The notes below the pieces were generated by a model, which saw nothing but the letters and a program-made list of their open reading frames with translations, was not told the origin of the DNA and searched no databases. Position numbers and translations under genes: made by a program. Positions 46,071 through 57,425 of a DNA stretch of 64,000 nt are shown in pieces. Position 1 is the first letter of the stretch. Every line of letters begins with the position of its first letter. The DNA lies in assembly GCA_963921195.1 (NCBI GenBank), contig OY992537.1, positions 77,382,894-77,446,893 on the forward strand. The letters run 5' to 3'. This DNA comes from Pegoplata infirma. Its lineage: Eukaryota > Arthropoda > Insecta > Diptera > Anthomyiidae.

Positions 46071-46634
46071 TAGAGATGGGTATATGAGCAGATTAGAGCG
46101 TGATTCATGTGATTCACGAGTGATCACGCGTGAGTGTGACTGAATTCAATTTTACTCACGTGATTGTGAGTGAGTGTAAGTGGAGAAAAAAATTACGTGA
46201 GTGAGTAAGATTTTTGCATGAGTGAGTGTGCGAGAGTCGATTTTTTGCGTGAGTTTGCGTGATTTATTTTCTCTTCATATTAAATTTCGTACCAAAAAAA
46301 TTAACAAAAACATTATAAAATTTGGCTTAACTTAAGATTTCGTCTCGAAAAAAGCAAAACAAAAATTAAAATTTCGATGAACTTTAAATTTTTCTAAAAA
46401 TTTGAAAAGATGTTTGAAATTTTAGTTTTTGAAATTTTTTTTTTTTGTGTAAATAAAAGTTTCGAGAGTGTGAGTGAAGCTTGCGTGAGTGTGAGTTCTA
46501 TTAAATTTACTCACGTGATTGTGAGTGAGTGTGAGTAGAAAAAATATGCTCGTGAGTGAGTGTGCGTGATTCAAAAATTCCTTTCGTGAGCGTGAGTAAG
46601 TGTAAGTCAAAAATCACTCACGCGCCCATCTCTA
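46071..46634. mobile_element. hAT MITE (GAGATGG family) with 8-bp target duplication
   Basis: 'tagagatggg' and 'cccatctcta' bound 564 bp. GTAAAAAT is duplicated exactly at 46063-46070 and 46635-46642. The interior is packed with 'gtgagtg' and 'cactcac' words. It is related to 13516-15069, without that copy's nested insertions. Confidence 0.94.
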
Positions 46635-47211
46635 GTAAAAATATTTTTGAGTGACAAAAATATGTTGTAAAATATTTTTGTGACCTACCAATGTATTTAA
46701 AACATGTTTACCGGGTTTTCAACAAGTGAATTTAAGGTGAAACTAATCTGAAATTCACCGTTTTGCTAATAACTTTTGAACCATGGCCCGATTTGGCTGA
46801 AATTCAATACGAACCAAGTTAGTGGAACGAAAAATATATATGCCAAGCTTCAGCATCCTCAGAATTGTCTTTCGTCAGTTAGCGTGTTTTTTATCTCGTA
46901 AATTCACAAAAAACCCTTGCCGAAATTCAGTGTTTTGCTCATTACTTTTGAAACGCTGGACTGATTTCTCTGGATTACAATACCAGCCTGGTCAGGTTGG
47001 CCCAAGATATATGCCAAATTTCAGGAGCCTCCGTAAAGTCTTTCAAAAGTTAGCGTGTTTTCATCAGACAGACGGACGGACGGACGGACATCGGTATATC
47101 GTCTTAAAATCATGAATAAATATATTTTATGGGGTCCTAGACCAATATTTCAAGGTGTCACAAACGGAATGACAAACTTATATATACCTTCTATCACTAG
47201 AGTGGAGGGTT

Positions 47212-48202
47212 TAGCTTCTTTAATAGTTTTTAAAAGCAAAAAATTTTGAAGGGTATATTTGATTCTTTACTGCCAAATAAAGCATTCTTATTTGTTTGTT
47301 ATTTCTATGTATATTTAACCTTTGTAAACAAAATTTCAATTATTTAGCATATTTTATTAGAAAGTTATTTTTTCCATTTGTCTTGGTTCGTTTATTTTAA
47401 AAAACTTCTTAATTTTTAATAAAAATAAAATAAAAACAAATCTAAACTTTTTACTCTATGAGCTTAGTAGAAAAAAAAACAAACAAATACCAAAAAAGGT
47501 TTCACAAAAATTCTTTGTTTTTTTTTTTATTTATCCTTTTTATGTTGGTCATGGCATAAAAATTGAGTTAACATTTTAAAATAGAAAATTTGCCATAAAA
47601 CCGGGGTGGAATGTTGTTGGGGAATGAAGAAGAGTTTGCATACACACTTTGAATGTCAAAATACTGCCATTTCCTTTTTTGTGCTTTAAAAACAGGAATA
47701 CAAATATCACATTAAAAACCATGAGTATCTACAAAGCATATGGAATTGTTTCCTCTTCCATTTGGGTTGTTTTTCGTTTTTAATGACAACCAAAGAGTCA
47801 GCCAAACCAAGCCAGCCAGCCATCATAGAACAATAAGAGTTTGCAAAAACAACACAAAAAAAATTGTTCAAAAGTATCGAATAGACACGTTTTAGCTTGC
47901 CAAACTTTAATAGCTAAATATTTCGTTTGATTATCGTCATCGAATAAAGTCGTTAATAAATGTATTTAAAATAGCAGGAGTAAATGGTGAAGCACTAGGA
48001 AGTTAAAATGGTAGGAAATGAAACTTTATAGTACCATGAAAACTAAATGAAGCTTTAAAATGTTTTGTTTTCTATTTTGTTCGTGATACTTTAAAATTTA
48101 AGTTTTTGAAGTTTAATGCCCCACAACTTATTTTAGTAAAATATAACAACTGTTTGCAGAGTTTGCTGAAAAGAACTAAAAGAGGCAGATTTTAACAAAA
48201 AC
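47212..48202. other. AT-rich DNA without recognised repeat or gene
   Basis: It has a few less AT-rich words ('ccaaaccaagccagccagcc' near 47801) but no open frame, inverted ends or repeat seen elsewhere in the window. It may be host intergenic or intronic DNA. Confidence 0.4.
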
Positions 48203-48299
48203 AAGTAATAAAGTTTAATTTAACTTTACCGAATTAATAAACACCCTCCACAAGACAAAACAGGCGAAATTTTTTTCTAAAACAAAATATTTTGAGTGA
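48203..48299 (-). mobile_element. mini-me type A 3' fragment
   Basis: 'acaagtaataaagtttaatt' and 'aaacaccctccacaag' resemble the element's 3' end read backwards. It stops where the SINE-like unit begins at 48300. Confidence 0.55.
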
Positions 48300-48420
48300 A
48301 GGCGCCCCAGTAGGCTAGTTGGTAGCGTGCTAGCCTATAAGTATGCGGATCGTGGGTTCAATTCCCAACAGATGCCTTGGATTTTTTTTTTTACAAAGTG
48401 ACAATGGGCATTGTTACTCG
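48300..48420 (+). repeat. tRNA-derived SINE-like unit
   Basis: A-box-like 'tagttggtagcgtgc' and B-box-like 'gtgggttcaattccc' are spaced about as in a tRNA, and a T-rich stretch follows. The first 80 bases nearly match 53029-53110. There is no convincing acceptor stem, so a SINE head is favoured over a tRNA gene. Confidence 0.65.
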
Positions 48421-48578
48421 TCTCGGCTAGACTTTATTATTATACACCAAAAAAAAATCCATGCGTAAAATACACGAATCTTTTCGTACAATGTACGAAA
48501 ACATTCTTGATTTCGCACAACGAAAAACATTCGTAAAATGCACGAAATGTTTCGTACACTAAAAATAATAACTAACAA
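48421..48578. repeat. Short direct repeat
   Basis: 'cgtaaaatacacgaatct' and 'cgtaaaatgcacgaaatg', each followed by 'tttcgtac', repeat about 65 bp apart, with inverted 'tacgaaaa' words between. Confidence 0.45.
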
Positions 48579-49156
48579 GGGAAGTATCTCAACCCTTATG
48601 AACCGATTTGCCTGAAACTTAAAATATATATAAAATATATACAATTCTAAGTTTGGGGTGCCTCGGGTTATCGGCCATATCCGGGATTTAGGGGTTCAAA
48701 ACATGGGTAAAAAAATGGCGAAAAAATGTTTTTTTGCAGTTTTCAGCCATTTATTTTTATGAAACTATATGATGTTTTTATATGAGAAGAAAGGGTTTTT
48801 TAATGCCTATCCAATGGTGTCATAACCTTGTAAAAATTCTTTAAATATTTTTTTCAGGAAAATGTGTAAATTTTGGCCGGTATTTATGTGAAGAAATAGA
48901 CCGACGATATCCATATGAATAAGAAATAATCTTTATTAAATTTAAGTCGTCATGTGTTTTTGCCCAAGACAATATTCCTGTTAGTTCGAAAGTTATAAAA
49001 ATTTTCCCGAAGGCCCACATGGTTTCATAAGGGGACAGCGAAATTTTTAAACACCGATATGGCCAATAAGCCGAGACACCCCAACCTGAAAATCGTCTCT
49101 TTAATATATATTTTAAGTTTCAGGCAAATCGGTTCATAAGGGTTGAGATATTTCCC
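48579..49156. mobile_element. GGGAAG-type foldback element, copy 2 (intact)
   Basis: 'gggaagtatctcaaccctta' mirrors 'taagggttgagatatttccc', and the pairing extends through 'gaaccgatttgcctgaaact' for about 55 bp. The interior is a full-length reference for the split copy at 5457-6709 and shows the empty site of the CAGCAAAA element. Non-coding. Confidence 0.85.
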
Positions 49157-49304
49157 ATGTAAGTCAAAGTAATAGTAACAGGTGTTGTAATTTGGCAAAA
49201 AAAAAATTGTAAAAATTGAATTTTTACAGAATTTTTTGGTAATTTACTATTGGTAAAATACAAAAATTTGTTTGGTATTTCTAATATATTTTTTTGCTAG
49301 TATT

Positions 49305-49813
49305 TTTATACCCTCCAACCACAGTATGGGGGTATACTCACTATGTCATTCCGTTTGTAACGCATCGAAATATCGTTCGGGGACCCCATAAAGTATATAT
49401 ATTATTGATCCATGATCGATTCTAAGACATTCTGTGAATGTCCGTCCGTCCGTCTGTCTGTAGATGGCACGATAAAAGAGCTAGCCTCCTGCAAAATGGC
49501 ATGAATATGTCTTATGGTCCTAGGCAGATTAAGTTCGTAAATGGGCAAAATCGGCCCAGGGGGTAAAAAATTCCCCCTTGAAGAACTGAACCAACCTCTG
49601 AAAAAATACACTTTTTTACATGTTTTTTTGTATTTTTCTTAAATAAGTGAAACATTTGTTATATTTATCGGGGTGGGAAGATGCTCTCAACGTCCCTCAC
49701 TGACCCACATCACCCCCCCCCCCCCCCCCCCCAAACAAATGCCCCTGACAATTTTTTTCATTTTGGAGGGTATAAAAGATTCGGCACATCCGAATTTAAC
49801 ACTCTCATTTGTT
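49305..49813 (+). mobile_element. mini-me-like element, type B copy 2
   Basis: 'tataccctccaaccacagta' with inverted 'tgggggtata', then 'gcatcgaaatatcg', (GTCY)n near 49440-49462, a body like 21178-21840 including a C homopolymer near 49712-49732, and the 3' end 'ggagggtataaaagattcgg' with 'aacactctcatttgttt'. Confidence 0.85.
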
Positions 49814-49861
49814 TTTTTTTTTTTACTGTAATTTTACCATTTTTTTTTGTAATTTTACCAT

Positions 49862-51557
49862 TTTTATACCCTCCACTCTAGTGATAGACCAATGGTTCAC
49901 AAACGGTGGGTCGCAACCCCCTAGGGGGTCACGGAAGAGTTTCAGGGGGGTCGCGAACAATTTTGTTAAAACCCTAAATTTTGGTAAATTTAAAACACAT
50001 TTTTTTATTGTTGTGTTATAAAAATATACAAACACTTTTATTAAAGAAATAAAATTTTTCCATCACTGAAAGTCCCTCCGTAATCACTGTGCAGTTGTTA
50101 ATTTCTCGGGGTGGCCAACACTGATTTGTGAAGTTTTTTGGCTGAGTCTGGGATCTGACAGTTTGTTTTCTATTAACTTTCCGATGCTGATTCCGAATCT
50201 GGGTTCCAAATTTTTTTAGTACGTTAGGTTTTTGAGAAAATTAAAGGCAAAGTTCACATAAAGTTTATTTGTGAAATTTTTGGACGCGTCGGGGATCTGG
50301 CCACTTTTTTTAATTAACTTTTTAATGCTGATGTCGAGTCTGAATCCGAATAATGGATCTAGATATGTGAGATCACAGATTTCGAACAATACCAAACATT
50401 GGTACATAATTTTGGAAAAAGAACAATCATTACTCCAAATTGAACTTTAAATGCTTTCTTGATAAACATTTCTTCATTTCTGATCAGGTTAAACTGAAAT
50501 CTTTCTATTATTTTCGGAAATAAAAAATGAATGCCGATAGTCATTCATTTTTGGCGAGGTTCGGGACCTGGTTTAAAAAATTTTTGAGGAAATTGAGGTC
50601 AAATTTTACAAAAATTGTGTTTTTTTTTTATTTTTTAAATGTTTTTGTTGTGAAATTATTGGAATGCGTCTGGGATCTGACCACAAGGTTTCGAGTAATT
50701 TTTCAATGCTGCTTCTGAATTTGGTTTCCAAATTTTTCCATTAATTCAGGTTTTTGAAAAAACTGAGAGCAAAGTTCACGTTAATAATTTATTTTTTTTA
50801 TGTAAATTATGAAAAATTTTTAATATTGAAAAGGAGTCGCAAAGCAAAAGTTAGTGAGAAGCTCTGTGATAGAGGGTATATATGAGTTTGTCATTAAGTT
50901 CGTAACGCCTCGAAATATTAGTCTAGGACCCCATAAAGTATATATATTCATGATCCTCGATCAATTCTAAGTCGATCTAAAGATGTCCGTCCGTCTGTAC
51001 GTTTGTCTGTCCGTCTGTAGAAAACACGCTAATGTTTGAAAGACTTTACAGAGACTTCTGAAGTTTGGCATATATGTTTGCAATTTACCTGGTCAGGTTG
51101 GTATTGTAATCCAGCAAAATCGGTCCAGTGGTTCAAAAGTTATGAGCCAAAGAGTAAATTTCGGCAAGGGTTTTTTGCAAATTTACGAGATAAAAAACAC
51201 GATAACTTTCGATAGATAATTCTGATTTTGCTGAAGCTTTCCATATATTTTTGCCGCTTCTCTGGTCTGATTGGTATTTAATTTCAGCAAAATAAAAACA
51301 TTGGTACGTCAGAAAATTATTTTAAAAAGTATTTTTGTCACTCAATAACATTTTTACACCAAAAAAAATGCACTCAAAAAAATATTACACTCAAAAACAA
51401 ATTTAATAATTTTTTTTTTCAAAGATGACTAAAAAGGGTTTTATTCAAAATAAAATATTTATAATCAAAATTGTAAATTTTTTTTCACTTACTTTAAACG
51501 GGCATTGTATGCATACATAAATTCAGTTAAGTCGAATTTAACTTTTCTATTTGTTTT
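49862..51557 (+). mobile_element. mini-me-like element, type A copy 6, split by a hAT element
   Basis: 'tataccctccactctagtga' at 49865 continues, after the insertion, with 'tgatagagggtatatatgag' at 50867. The body, 'acactcaaaaaa' blocks and 3' end ('cgaatttaacttttct', 'atttgttttt') follow to 51557. The break falls inside the 5' terminal inverted repeat of the mini-me. Confidence 0.85.
49890..50866. mobile_element. hAT-type element with internal tandem repeats
   Basis: The left end 'caatggttcacaaacggtgg' with 'gtcgc' and 'gggggtcgc' words resembles the CAGTGGTTCTCAAAC ends of many hAT elements. The right end reads 'gagaagctctg'. TGATAGAC (49882-49889) and TGATAGAG (50867-50874) are the 8-bp duplication with one difference. 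Inside, about four diverged units share 'gggatctg', 'aatgctg' and 'ggcaaagttcac' landmarks. No transposase frame is intact. Confidence 0.82.
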
Positions 51558-52028
51558 TTAGTTAATTGCATTTGTATTATCGTTGTTATTGAAGTGTAGT
51601 CAGAAAAAACCGTTAGTTTTTTGTTTTGTTTGTTAATATATTGAGGTGGGTTAAAGTATAAACAACGCCATTTTGCGTGCATTTTATAGCTGTTGTTTTC
51701 TTGTGTCTATACTTTTACTCTGTAGTTGTTGTTGTTTAACTAATAACTAAAATGGCATTGTCATACGTTTGTTTGTTGTTGTTGCTTATAGTGTGCCCAA
51801 AAAAAAATCTTTTTGTTTAGTTTTACCCCATAAATTTGTTCCTTTTAATGAAAAAAATTTCGTTTTTTTTTGGGATTTTTAAAGTTATATCTTAAGGTCG
51901 CGCTCGCGGCTTTTTTACGAAAATCTACGATTAAGATTTTTAAATTTCTCAAATTGTTTAAATGCTTTAAATTGGTGAAATAAAAAAAAATGTCATCAAA
52001 TGGGAGACTTACGCTATTGTCCTTTCCA
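51558..52028. other. AT-rich DNA, no gene recognised
   Basis: Contains several 'gttgttgtt' words. I find no coding or repeat structure. Confidence 0.4.
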
Positions 52029-52902
52029 TGAGATATATCCCATTCTTTAAGAAATTTCACATAATGCCTTGAAATATTGCATGGTTTCCACCTTAGGAAA
52101 TGACTATAGGTTGTTGGTATATTCAGAAAAAATTTTTGGGGTTACAAGTTAGGGGGTCGGTCTTAATTTTACAACTCTAGGAGGCTCCCTTGAAGCGGTA
52201 GGAGCGGATTTAATAAACAAAAGTTGAAAAAATAAATAGCATTGTATTGGGAACACCTTAATGGTTGAAGATAGATGGAAAGTGTGTTCTGAAAAAATGT
52301 TGGGGTCATATATTTGACTCCTCCAGAGCCACCCTTAAGATAGTCAGAGGTAGGAGCAGTATTATCGTTGTAATCCTTGTATCGAAGCCCACTTAAGAAT
52401 TGGAGATAGGGCCTTGGTAAATTTGGGAACAAAGTTTGGGATGGTAAATTAATGCGGGTCGGTCTCACATACCTAAGCCTTAAATCCACTCCCTATAGGG
52501 GCATTCATACGAAAACAACATTTTTATAAAAAAAATTTCCTACCGCCATAACTTTCCCAAGAGTGCCTCTAGAGGAGTCAAATGTATGACCGACCGCCTG
52601 GAGTTTTTCAACACGAACATTTTTTTAAACCATACTTACCCTCTATATTTAACTCTTAAAGTTGTCCTCTTACAATTCTTGTTTATTTTAAAACTTTGTT
52701 TTACTTAATCCACTCATATCGCCCTAACGGGGCCTCCTAGAGGCGTAGAAAGCAAAGCCGACCCCCTTAACTTTTACTCCCGAACATTTTTTTACCAACA
52801 ACCTCTCTTTAATTCCTAATGGTGTTTTCATGCAATATTTCATGGCATTATGTAAAATTTCTTAAAGAATGGGATATATCTCAATAAATTAAAATCACTT
52901 TT
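52029..52902. repeat. Foldback element with GAGATATATCCC ends
   Basis: 'gagatatatcccattcttta' mirrors 'taaagaatgggatatatctc', followed by 'ttcacataatgcc' against 'ggcattatgtaaaa' and 'atattgcatgg' against 'atgcaatattt'. The arms extend for about 400 bp with 'ctaggaggc' and 'gcctcctag' near the middle. The rather GC-rich open frame on the minus strand (52169-52489) falls within the arms and looks non-coding. Confidence 0.82.
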
Positions 52903-52968
52903 AGAAAGTGTTTTGGGGGTATTCATAGATTAGGTGAAGTCAAATTTACTATTTTTATTTTAACTAAT
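52903..52968 (+). mobile_element. mini-me type A 3' fragment
   Basis: 'gggggtattcatagatta' and 'tgaagtcaaatttact' match the 3' tail of type A. The rest of the element was not found on the far side of the foldback, so its 5' part is missing. Confidence 0.55.
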
Positions 52969-53028
52969 TTCTAAATTTTTAAAAAAAAATACAAAAATGT
53001 TTGCTAGTGCAATTATTACAGGCTTTTA

Positions 53029-53202
53029 GGTGCCCCGGTAGGCTAGTTGGTAGCGTGCTAGCCTATGAGTCTGGGGTTCGTGGTTCAATTCCCACCAGAG
53101 CCCTTTATCTGTTTCGGAAAAACGAGGCAATTGTCATTGTCATAAGTCTAGGTTAGGTTAATTTAGTTTATAATTTGTAAACTTTACAAAAAAAAAAAAA
53201 AA
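53029..53202 (+). repeat. tRNA-derived SINE, best preserved copy
   Basis: The head has an A-box-like 'tagttggtagcgtgct' and a B box 'gtggttcaattcccacc' at tRNA-like spacing. A body follows ('cctttatctgtttcgg', 'aggttaggttaatttag'), then a poly(A) tail ending near 53202. Similar heads are at 48300 and 45620. No target duplication was identified. The pol III promoter function is inferred from the boxes. Confidence 0.72.
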
Positions 53203-54370
53203 TACTGTGCTTCGGGGTATTAAATAAATACCTTTTCACCACTCCTGAATTTGACCAACACAACATTGGTAGAGGTTTTGATCAAAATGTACTTTCTATG
53301 GTCGACTTAATATAACAAGTATTTTCTGATTTTTCAATGAAGTATTTTATCATACAATTTTTGCTATTTTCTACTTGAATAATTTGAATAAGGGTATGAA
53401 TTGTTTCTATAGTATTATTAGATTTACTTGTTATCCTTTGTGTTTTTTGCTGTTTTGTAGTATACTTTTAGGTGGGAGCTTAAATTTTAGTTACCATGTA
53501 TACTATATGTTAATCTTGACACGTTCTTTATTAAGTTTAATTCTACACTGGTTCTATTTTTTTGCAAACGTTGTTCCTTTTCCGTTTTAGCTCGCTCGTT
53601 AGTTAATTTGTTTTGGTGTCATGTTTTGGTACTTGTGTTAAACAATATATTTTTTTTAATGTTTCTTTTATAAACAAATTTAAGGAAATTCGTTATGGGT
53701 ATTTTATTACTAAAGTACTACTTCCACTTACATACTCCAGTAGAAGTTTTAGCTTTTTTATTTAGTATTCCATTTTCGTGTTAAACATTGCTAGGAAAGT
53801 CTTGTGAAGGGAAGATTACTGGAAATTTTAATATTGCATTTTATTTTTAAAAGTTGTATCATGAAAAGCCATAAAAACAATTCGCAAAATTAATAACACA
53901 GATGTTTAACTTGGTTTTAGCAACCTTTTTTATAGGAATCCACTTTTAACACTTAGGCGTATTAGTAATATTTGTTTAGGAACATAATATTAATCAAACG
54001 CGTCAACCTAAAGATAATTTAATAAATGAACACTAAAAAAATCAAATATATTTTGCTAACACGAGCTAGAAAGTTTAAAAAAAAATGTTTTCTAATGATT
54101 TTTTTATACCCCAAAATGTTTCAAAATCTGAATTTTTCAAAAACAAGTGGCAAAAATTTAGTATCCGCGTGACGTAAAAAAATTTGGGATATTATCGCAA
54201 AACGTATAAAAATTTAAATAAAAATATTGTTTAAAAGTTCTACTAAAATCATTTCCCTAAGTATTTTGGCCTCCTAAACACGAAGCTGTCATCCAAAAAG
54301 TTGTATCAAATCGCCTTCTCGAGATAATAGGCATTTTCGCTTGTTGTGGACCAAGCCCTCAAAACAGAAA
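53203..54370. other. AT-rich DNA, no gene recognised
   Basis: A plus-strand open frame at 53375-53590 is hydrophobic (Leu/Phe/Tyr-rich) but typical of chance frames in AT-rich DNA. No repeat boundary is seen. Confidence 0.35.
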
Positions 54371-55214
54371 TTTTTACCCTACACCACACTGTGGTACAGG
54401 GTATAATGAGTTTGTGCTGATGTTTGTAACTACCCGAAATATTGGTCCTAGACCCACTTTTAAGTATACCGATCGACTTAGAATCACTTTTTGAGTCGAT
54501 TTAGCGATGTCCGTCCGTCCGTCCGTCCGTCCGTCCGTCTGTCTGTCCATGTAAACGGTGTAAACACGATACAGGTCGCAATTTTCAATCAATTGACTTG
54601 AAATTTGAAACTTAAGCCTCTTTTGGCCCAAGGACGAAGCCTATTGAAATTGGAAAAAATCGGTCCATATTTAGACCTAGCCCCCATACAAAGGTCCTCT
54701 TTAGTTTTGGCTCAAATGATTCTAATAACCGCATTTTAATAGGTATCTTTTCGAAATTTGGCAGGTAATCATGTTTCATCCACACAAATCACCATTCCGA
54801 ATTTTAAAGAAATCGGACCAGTTCTTCTTGTAGCCCCCATACAAACCACCTTCCCGATTTTCACATAAATCTCTAAAATTTCATGAAAATAGAAAATATT
54901 TAATTAAAATTCTGTTTGTGTATGTTAAACGCGTACTTAAATAACCTTATCAAATCTGATTTTAATCGGACCATTTTTGGACTTAGGTCCCATGTGAAAA
55001 TTTCGCCCGATATTCAGTTGAAGCGTTTTTATGTCAACAAAAAGAAGCTCATTCCACTCAAATTTGATTTGTGAGTGCTTTTTACACTTATTAAAGATTT
55101 GACAAAATGTAGATCTAATCAGTCCATGTTTGAACTTTGGACCCATTTTCCGGGAATCTCTGGTGTAGGGTATTATATGGTCGGTCTTGACCGACTATAA
55201 TTTTCATACTTGTT
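54371..55214 (+). mobile_element. mini-me-like element, type C
   Basis: 5' end 'taccctacaccacactgtgg' with inverted 'cagggtata', then 'cccgaaatattggtcc', a core ending 'gatttagcgatgtccgtcc', (GTCY)n near 54510-54548, a body with 'aatcggtcca' and 'agcccccatacaaa' words, and the 3' end 'ggtgtagggtat' with the hairpin 'ggtcggtcttgaccgac' before 'catacttgttt'. Same plan as types A and B but a third, unrelated body. Confidence 0.85.
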
Positions 55215-55752
55215 TAATATAGCAAAAGTGTATGTTAAAGTTATTCTTATTTTTTTATTAGAATTCCCAATAACATTACCTAACTTTTGCAAGAAATCCG
55301 GACTTGATACGAAAAAGAATACCATCAGGACATTAAAAGAAAGTTCAACATGTCCTTTTTTGTTTTCTACTTATTTTTAACAAGTTTTACGTGAAAATGT
55401 AAGAAATTTCTTTTGTAGACTACTATTCAATTCTCATTTGTTTTACTTAAGTTAAAATAAATGTCAGAAAAAAATAAAAAAGTGCAGTGTTATTCTCTTA
55501 AAATTTTGTTTAAAATTTTGAAGTGAAAAAAAATCATTTTAGATTTTGCTGTTGTTAGAAGTCCAGTTGCTGCTTTTCCAGCTGTTGAGAAGATGGCAAA
55601 AGGATTTTTCAAATTTAAATTTTACCATTTAATTTTGCTAATTTTACCATTTTTTGTTAGTTTTACAAGGTTCATTTTTCACTAAAATATAACAGTATTC
55701 TTGTAATTTAACCATTTGTTCCATTATTTTTTGATTAGCAAAATAGTTTTGC
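55215..55752. other. AT-rich DNA, no gene recognised
   Basis: Nothing supportable; 'ttttaccat' words recur near 55620-55660. Confidence 0.4.
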
Positions 55753-56787
55753 TATCCCGGGTGAAAATGACCATGCATGTTCATACATGCTCATACATGA
55801 TTCCATGTATGATAGTATATGAACAATATATGGAAATGTATGTCATATATGGGAGCATATATGAACATACACAAGTAATGTAATATTCCATATATGTAAA
55901 AGTATGCAACTATGTGTGGATAGGTATATGTCATACTCGTTCATATATGCATATGCATAGCATACATGTCTTAAAAACAATTTTTTTGAAGGTTGGGTTC
56001 GGCAGAACTTTGCAAAATTGGATGAAGTTCATGAATGTGTTCAGTCTGAAAAAGTCGTTCGGTTGGACAATAATGATCATACATCATCAACATTGGTTAT
56101 AATTTTTGTTTTCTATAGGCGAATATGAACGGCGTAAACAACCAAATTAAGAAGAAAATTCGAACAATCTAACGTCATTACTGTCAGAGCTGCGAAGGAT
56201 TTCATCCCTTAATAAGATTTGGTGTTCTGAATTAAACTTTAATGATTGCATTCCCCAATCACAATTTATCGAATGAATTTACATTTGATTTTAAAAGTCT
56301 CATGAATAATAAATGAATGAAATAAAGAATGCATTCACTTTTAAAAATTCTTATAAACAAGGATTCGCCTTAATGGTAAAAACCGAATGCATTCCATGAA
56401 ATATTGATAAGTAAAGATAATTGTATTCAGTGACTATAAAAATCGAATGTATTTTATTTGTGAACTCATTCGAAAAGTGGTTAATTCTTCGAAGCTTTAA
56501 TTATCCTAAAGTATCATAAAGTCCAAAGTATATTTTTAAAATATTCGTTAGTTTTTATAAAAAAAATCAGTGTGATAAATTAGTACAAATTATTTATATT
56601 TGAAAAAATTTCAATTAATAGACGTTTTATGGAAAAAAAAAAATACAAAAAAATTTTACATACAAATTCATGTATGACAATGTATGATCATTAATGTACA
56701 TGTACCCTCAAATTACGGATATGCACATGTATGGAGATCCATATATGCATCATATATGAACATACATGGTCATTTTCACCCGGGATA
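55753..56787. mobile_element. TIR element with CCCGGGTGAAAATGACC ends
   Basis: 'tatcccgggtgaaaatgacc' mirrors the right end 'ggtcattttcacccgggata'. The flanking 150 bp on each side are dense in 'catgtatg', 'catatatg' and 'gaacata' words, likely subterminal binding repeats (inference). A plus-strand segment at about 55990-56105 reads as plausible protein ('QNFAKLDEVHECVQSEK') and may be a captured coding fragment or transposase remnant. No known family was recognised. Confidence 0.8.
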
Positions 56788-56862
56788 TTACTATATTTTT
56801 TGCAACGTCCAAAACTACAGTTTTTTTTGCTGATTTTAACCGTTTTTTGCTTGTTTTACAAT

Positions 56863-56949
56863 ATTTTTATACCCCCAACTACAGTATAGGTGTATACTCA
56901 CTTTGTCATTCCGTGTGTAACGCATCAAAATATCGGTCTAGGACCCCAT
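56863..56949 (+). mobile_element. mini-me-like element, type B copy 3, truncated
   Basis: Only the 5' 87 bp remain: 'tatacccccaactacagtat', 'gtatactcactttgtcatt' and 'ctaggacccca'. The copy breaks before the core and (GTCY)n, where 'ggttaggttagggg' begins. Confidence 0.75.
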
Positions 56950-57425
56950 AGGTTAGGTTAGGGGAGGCGGAGCACAGTGTTGTGACCTTGGCCATAAATG
57001 GTCAAACTAAATGTCTTAAAACTTAAGGTTATATGAATTTTATTTTAAGAAAACATCATAAATAAAACAAATCCAAAACAGTTTATAGATATCTTTAATA
57101 GTTTTTAAGTTACATGTCTCTAAAGTTGAACTTTTTGAAATATATCATATTTTGGTTTTAAAATCTTTGAAATCCACATGTACTTGTGACGGTTAAATAA
57201 TTATATTGTATTTAAAATTCGACCTTATTGGTAATGAAGTTTTAAGTTAGATATGTTACTTGTATGATAATGCTGTTTTGGTCGACATAAGTTAATCATA
57301 TGGCAAGTAACGCTGTTATAAAGTGAGTTCCAAAGAAAATACTAATTTATTTTGCAAATTTCATATTTGATAGTCAGCCATTTTTGTGGCCCTCATTGGC
57401 GCGCTTAGTTCTTTGCAGAAAATAT
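56950..57425. other. AT-rich DNA after a GGTTAGGTTAGG word
   Basis: 56950-57000 is GC-richer ('gaggcggagcacagtgttgt') and could be the end of another repeat. The rest shows nothing recognisable. Confidence 0.35.

Larger units (their letters stand above)
44841..47211 (-). mobile_element. mini-me-like element, type A copy 5, interrupted twice
   Basis: Pieces 44841-45018, 46015-46070 and 46635-47211 join into one type A element: 'aacaagtagaaaaattaaat' at the left, A/T 'gtgtaaaattt' blocks, the body, GGAC repeats near 47071-47090, and 'ctagagtggagggtt' at the right. The breaks are the TIR element 45019-46014 and the hAT MITE 46071-46634. It lies only 8 bp from copy 4 in the same orientation. Confidence 0.85.

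Noticed and set aside
48300..48375. Functional tRNA gene
   Set aside because: The A and B boxes are good but no acceptor or anticodon stem pairs convincingly, and diverged copies exist at 45620 and 53029.
52169..52489. 106-codon minus-strand frame, relatively GC-rich
   Set aside because: Falls within the arms of the foldback 52029-52902 and shows no family resemblance.
54510..54548. Independent GTCC microsatellite locus
   Set aside because: (GTCY)n tracts here always follow the mini-me core and belong to the element.
56950..56966. Telomere-like GGTTAGGTTAGG
   Set aside because: Only two or three units; flies lack such telomeres, and similar words end many non-LTR elements.
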